From: an uncultured Lachnospiraceae bacterium
GTDB lineage: Bacteria > Bacillota > Clostridia > Lachnospirales > Lachnospiraceae
NCBI GenBank assembly: GCA_902773445.1
Contig: CACYEU010000050.1
Coordinates: 1-6,306 of the forward strand
Reading direction: 5' to 3'
Length of the DNA: 6,306 bases
This document shows positions 5,176 to 6,306 of the stretch, piece after piece. The notes beneath the pieces were generated by a model. That model was not told the origin of the DNA. It saw only the letters and a list, made by a program, of their open reading frames with translations, and did no database searches. The position numbers and the translations under genes were made by a program. Position 1 is the first letter of the stretch, and the number at the start of each line of letters is the position of its first letter.

Positions 5176-6306
5176 CTAATCTGCTGATGACGTCCTGTTC
5201 TCCTGTTCGATCTGTTCCTTCGCAAGATCGACAGAGACCATTGTTGAAACACCCTTCTCCTGCATCGTAATGCCGTAGAGTCTGTCCGCCGCATTCATCG
5301 TGCCCTGTCTGTGTGTGATCACGATGAACTGTGTCTGTTCAGACAGTTTTCTCAGATAATTGCAATAGCGAACGACATTGTTATCGTCAAGCGATGCTTC
5401 GATCTCATCGAGCAGGCAGAACGGCGACGGATGCAGATTCTGAATTGCGAACAATAAGGCAATCGCTGACAGAGACTTCTCTCCGCCTGAAAGCTGCATC
5501 ATGTTCTGGAGCTTCTTTCCCGGGGGCTGCGCAATGACTCTGACGCCGGCTGAAAGGACATCATCCTCGATCAGTTCCAGATGACCCTTGCCGCCTCCGA
5601 ACAACACTTTGAAGACTTCATCAAATTGTTCATTGATCTTTGAAAACGCCTCGTCGAAGCGCTTTTTCATCGTTTTGTCGAGGTCTTCGATCACAGTCAG
5701 CACTTCATCCTGCGCCTTCATGATGTCTTCGCGCTGTGTGGACATTTCCTCAAAGCGTCCGCCCGTTTCCTTGTACTGCTCGATCGCGTTGACATTGACA
5801 TTGCCGAGATCTCTGATCGACTTTCTGAGTGATGCCGACTTTTCGCGCAGTTCTCTGAGATCCGTCATCTCTTCGTTGCGCAGAGGCAATGCGTTGTGGT
5901 ATGTCAGCTCATACTCTTCCCACATGTAATCGGTCTGCGTATTGCGTCTTTCAGTATTGGCCTCGATCCTGTTCTCAAGCCGCATGATCTCCCGTTCGAG
6001 ATCGGCATGTTCGCCCATCAGCTGTTCGCGTCTTTCGATCGCGTCTCTGTTGGCCTCTGTGAGGGCTGCTTTCTCTTCTTCACTTTCTTTGATCTCGGCG
6101 CGAAGAGCCTCGAATAATTCCTCCGACGACTCGATCGTCTGTTCGATATCGCGGATCTTATTCTCTTTCTCTTCTATGATCGCAGTCGTATCAGGTTTCT
6201 CCCTGGAGAATTCATCAGCCTGCTGCCGTCTTTCTTCCTGTTCCCTGCGGATCCTGAGAATCGATGCCTTGAGTGTGTCGACCTGCTGCCGGCATTCCGC
6301 AAGCGC
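5176..6306 (-). CDS. smc: Chromosome condensin ATPase SMC, C-terminal part (5' end outside window)
   Basis: SMC is the long coiled-coil ATPase of bacterial condensin. The reading frame is open to the window edge, giving 376 residues, about one third of the usual 1,170-1,190. Residues 1 to about 150 are heptad-like, rich in Glu, Arg, Lys, Gln and Leu, and form the returning coiled coil. The Leu-Gly-Asn-Val-Asn segment near 167-171 marks the coil-to-head transition. The C-terminal head shows Leu-Phe-Gly-Gly-Gly-Lys-Gly (235-241), the ABC signature Leu-Ser-Gly-Gly-Glu-Lys (272-277), Walker B with catalytic Glu in Leu-Leu-Asp-Glu-Ile-Glu-Ala (298-304), the D-loop Ser-Leu-Asp-Asp (305-308), and the switch His in Thr-His-Arg (331-333). 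The Walker A motif and hinge would lie upstream, outside the window. The stop is 37 nt before the ftsY ATG. Smc followed by ftsY is a common order in Bacillota, usually with rnc upstream. Confidence 0.97.
   Translation of the reverse strand, partial: ALAECRQQVDTLKASILRIRREQEERRQQADEFSREKPDTTAIIEEKENKIRDIEQTIESSEELFEALRAEIKESEEEKAALTEANRDAIERREQLMGEHADLEREIMRLENRIEANTERRNTQTDYMWEEYELTYHNALPLRNEEMTDLRELREKSASLRKSIRDLGNVNVNAIEQYKETGGRFEEMSTQREDIMKAQDEVLTVIEDLDKTMKKRFDEAFSKINEQFDEVFKVLFGGGKGHLELIEDDVLSAGVRVIAQPPGKKLQNMMQLSGGEKSLSAIALLFAIQNLHPSPFCLLDEIEASLDDNNVVRYCNYLRKLSEQTQFIVITHRQGTMNAADRLYGITMQEKGVSTMVSVDLAKEQIEQENRTSSAD

Noticed and set aside
5139..5294. N-terminal extension of FtsY by 52 residues to an ATG at 5294
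   Set aside because: It overlaps the well-conserved end of smc in another frame and translates to Arg/Ser-rich sequence unlike any FtsY. Good ribosome binding sites exist at the internal starts 5138 and 5150.

Overview
This 6.3 kb window is densely coding, with every gene on the minus strand, so it is transcribed from high to low coordinates. The protein families, strong AGGAGG-type ribosome binding sites, tight gene packing and balanced base composition point to a low-to-mid GC anaerobic Bacillota (Clostridia or Erysipelotrichia, gut or oral type). That placement is inference from gene content. No rRNA, tRNA, mobile element or CRISPR array is visible.

Region 1 (about 6306 down to 1641) is a housekeeping operon. 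It holds the C-terminal part of the chromosome condensin SMC (its 5' end lies outside the window), then the SRP receptor GTPase FtsY, a eukaryote-type (IDH1-like) NADP isocitrate dehydrogenase, and the condensin partners ScpA and ScpB. Spacings are 37 nt (smc-ftsY; 25 nt if ftsY uses the alternative GTG start), 2 nt (ftsY-icd), 11 nt (icd-scpA) and a 4-nt ATGA overlap (scpA-scpB). Two ribosome binding sites lie in or on the end of the preceding gene. All three subunits of the SMC-ScpA-ScpB complex are therefore encoded together, with a protein-targeting GTPase and a central-carbon enzyme between them.

Region 2 (1640 to 1524) is the only real intergenic space, 117 nt. It contains a near-consensus sigma-A promoter (TTGCAC, 17 nt, TATAAT). 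This is followed by a leader of about 70 nt in which a small perfect hairpin is flanked by two similar AGCATT...TTAAT repeats, then a GGAGG site. No intrinsic terminator separates it from scpB.

Region 3 (1523 to 1) begins a second transcription unit. It holds a PccB/MmdA-type biotin-dependent carboxyltransferase of 477 residues, then the first 25 codons of a lipoprotein that starts with TTG. In anaerobic Bacillota this carboxyltransferase family usually sits with OadG-like, biotin-carrier and membrane beta subunits of a sodium-pumping decarboxylase, so the partial gene may be the OadG-like subunit. The visible part shows only a lipoprotein signal.

I see no clearly novel multi-gene system. 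The observations most worth checking are the condensin/ftsY/icd gene order, the strong excess of GATC and CGATCG (the latter absent from the first 2.1 kb), the repeat-hairpin-repeat leader, and the truncated lipoprotein gene.
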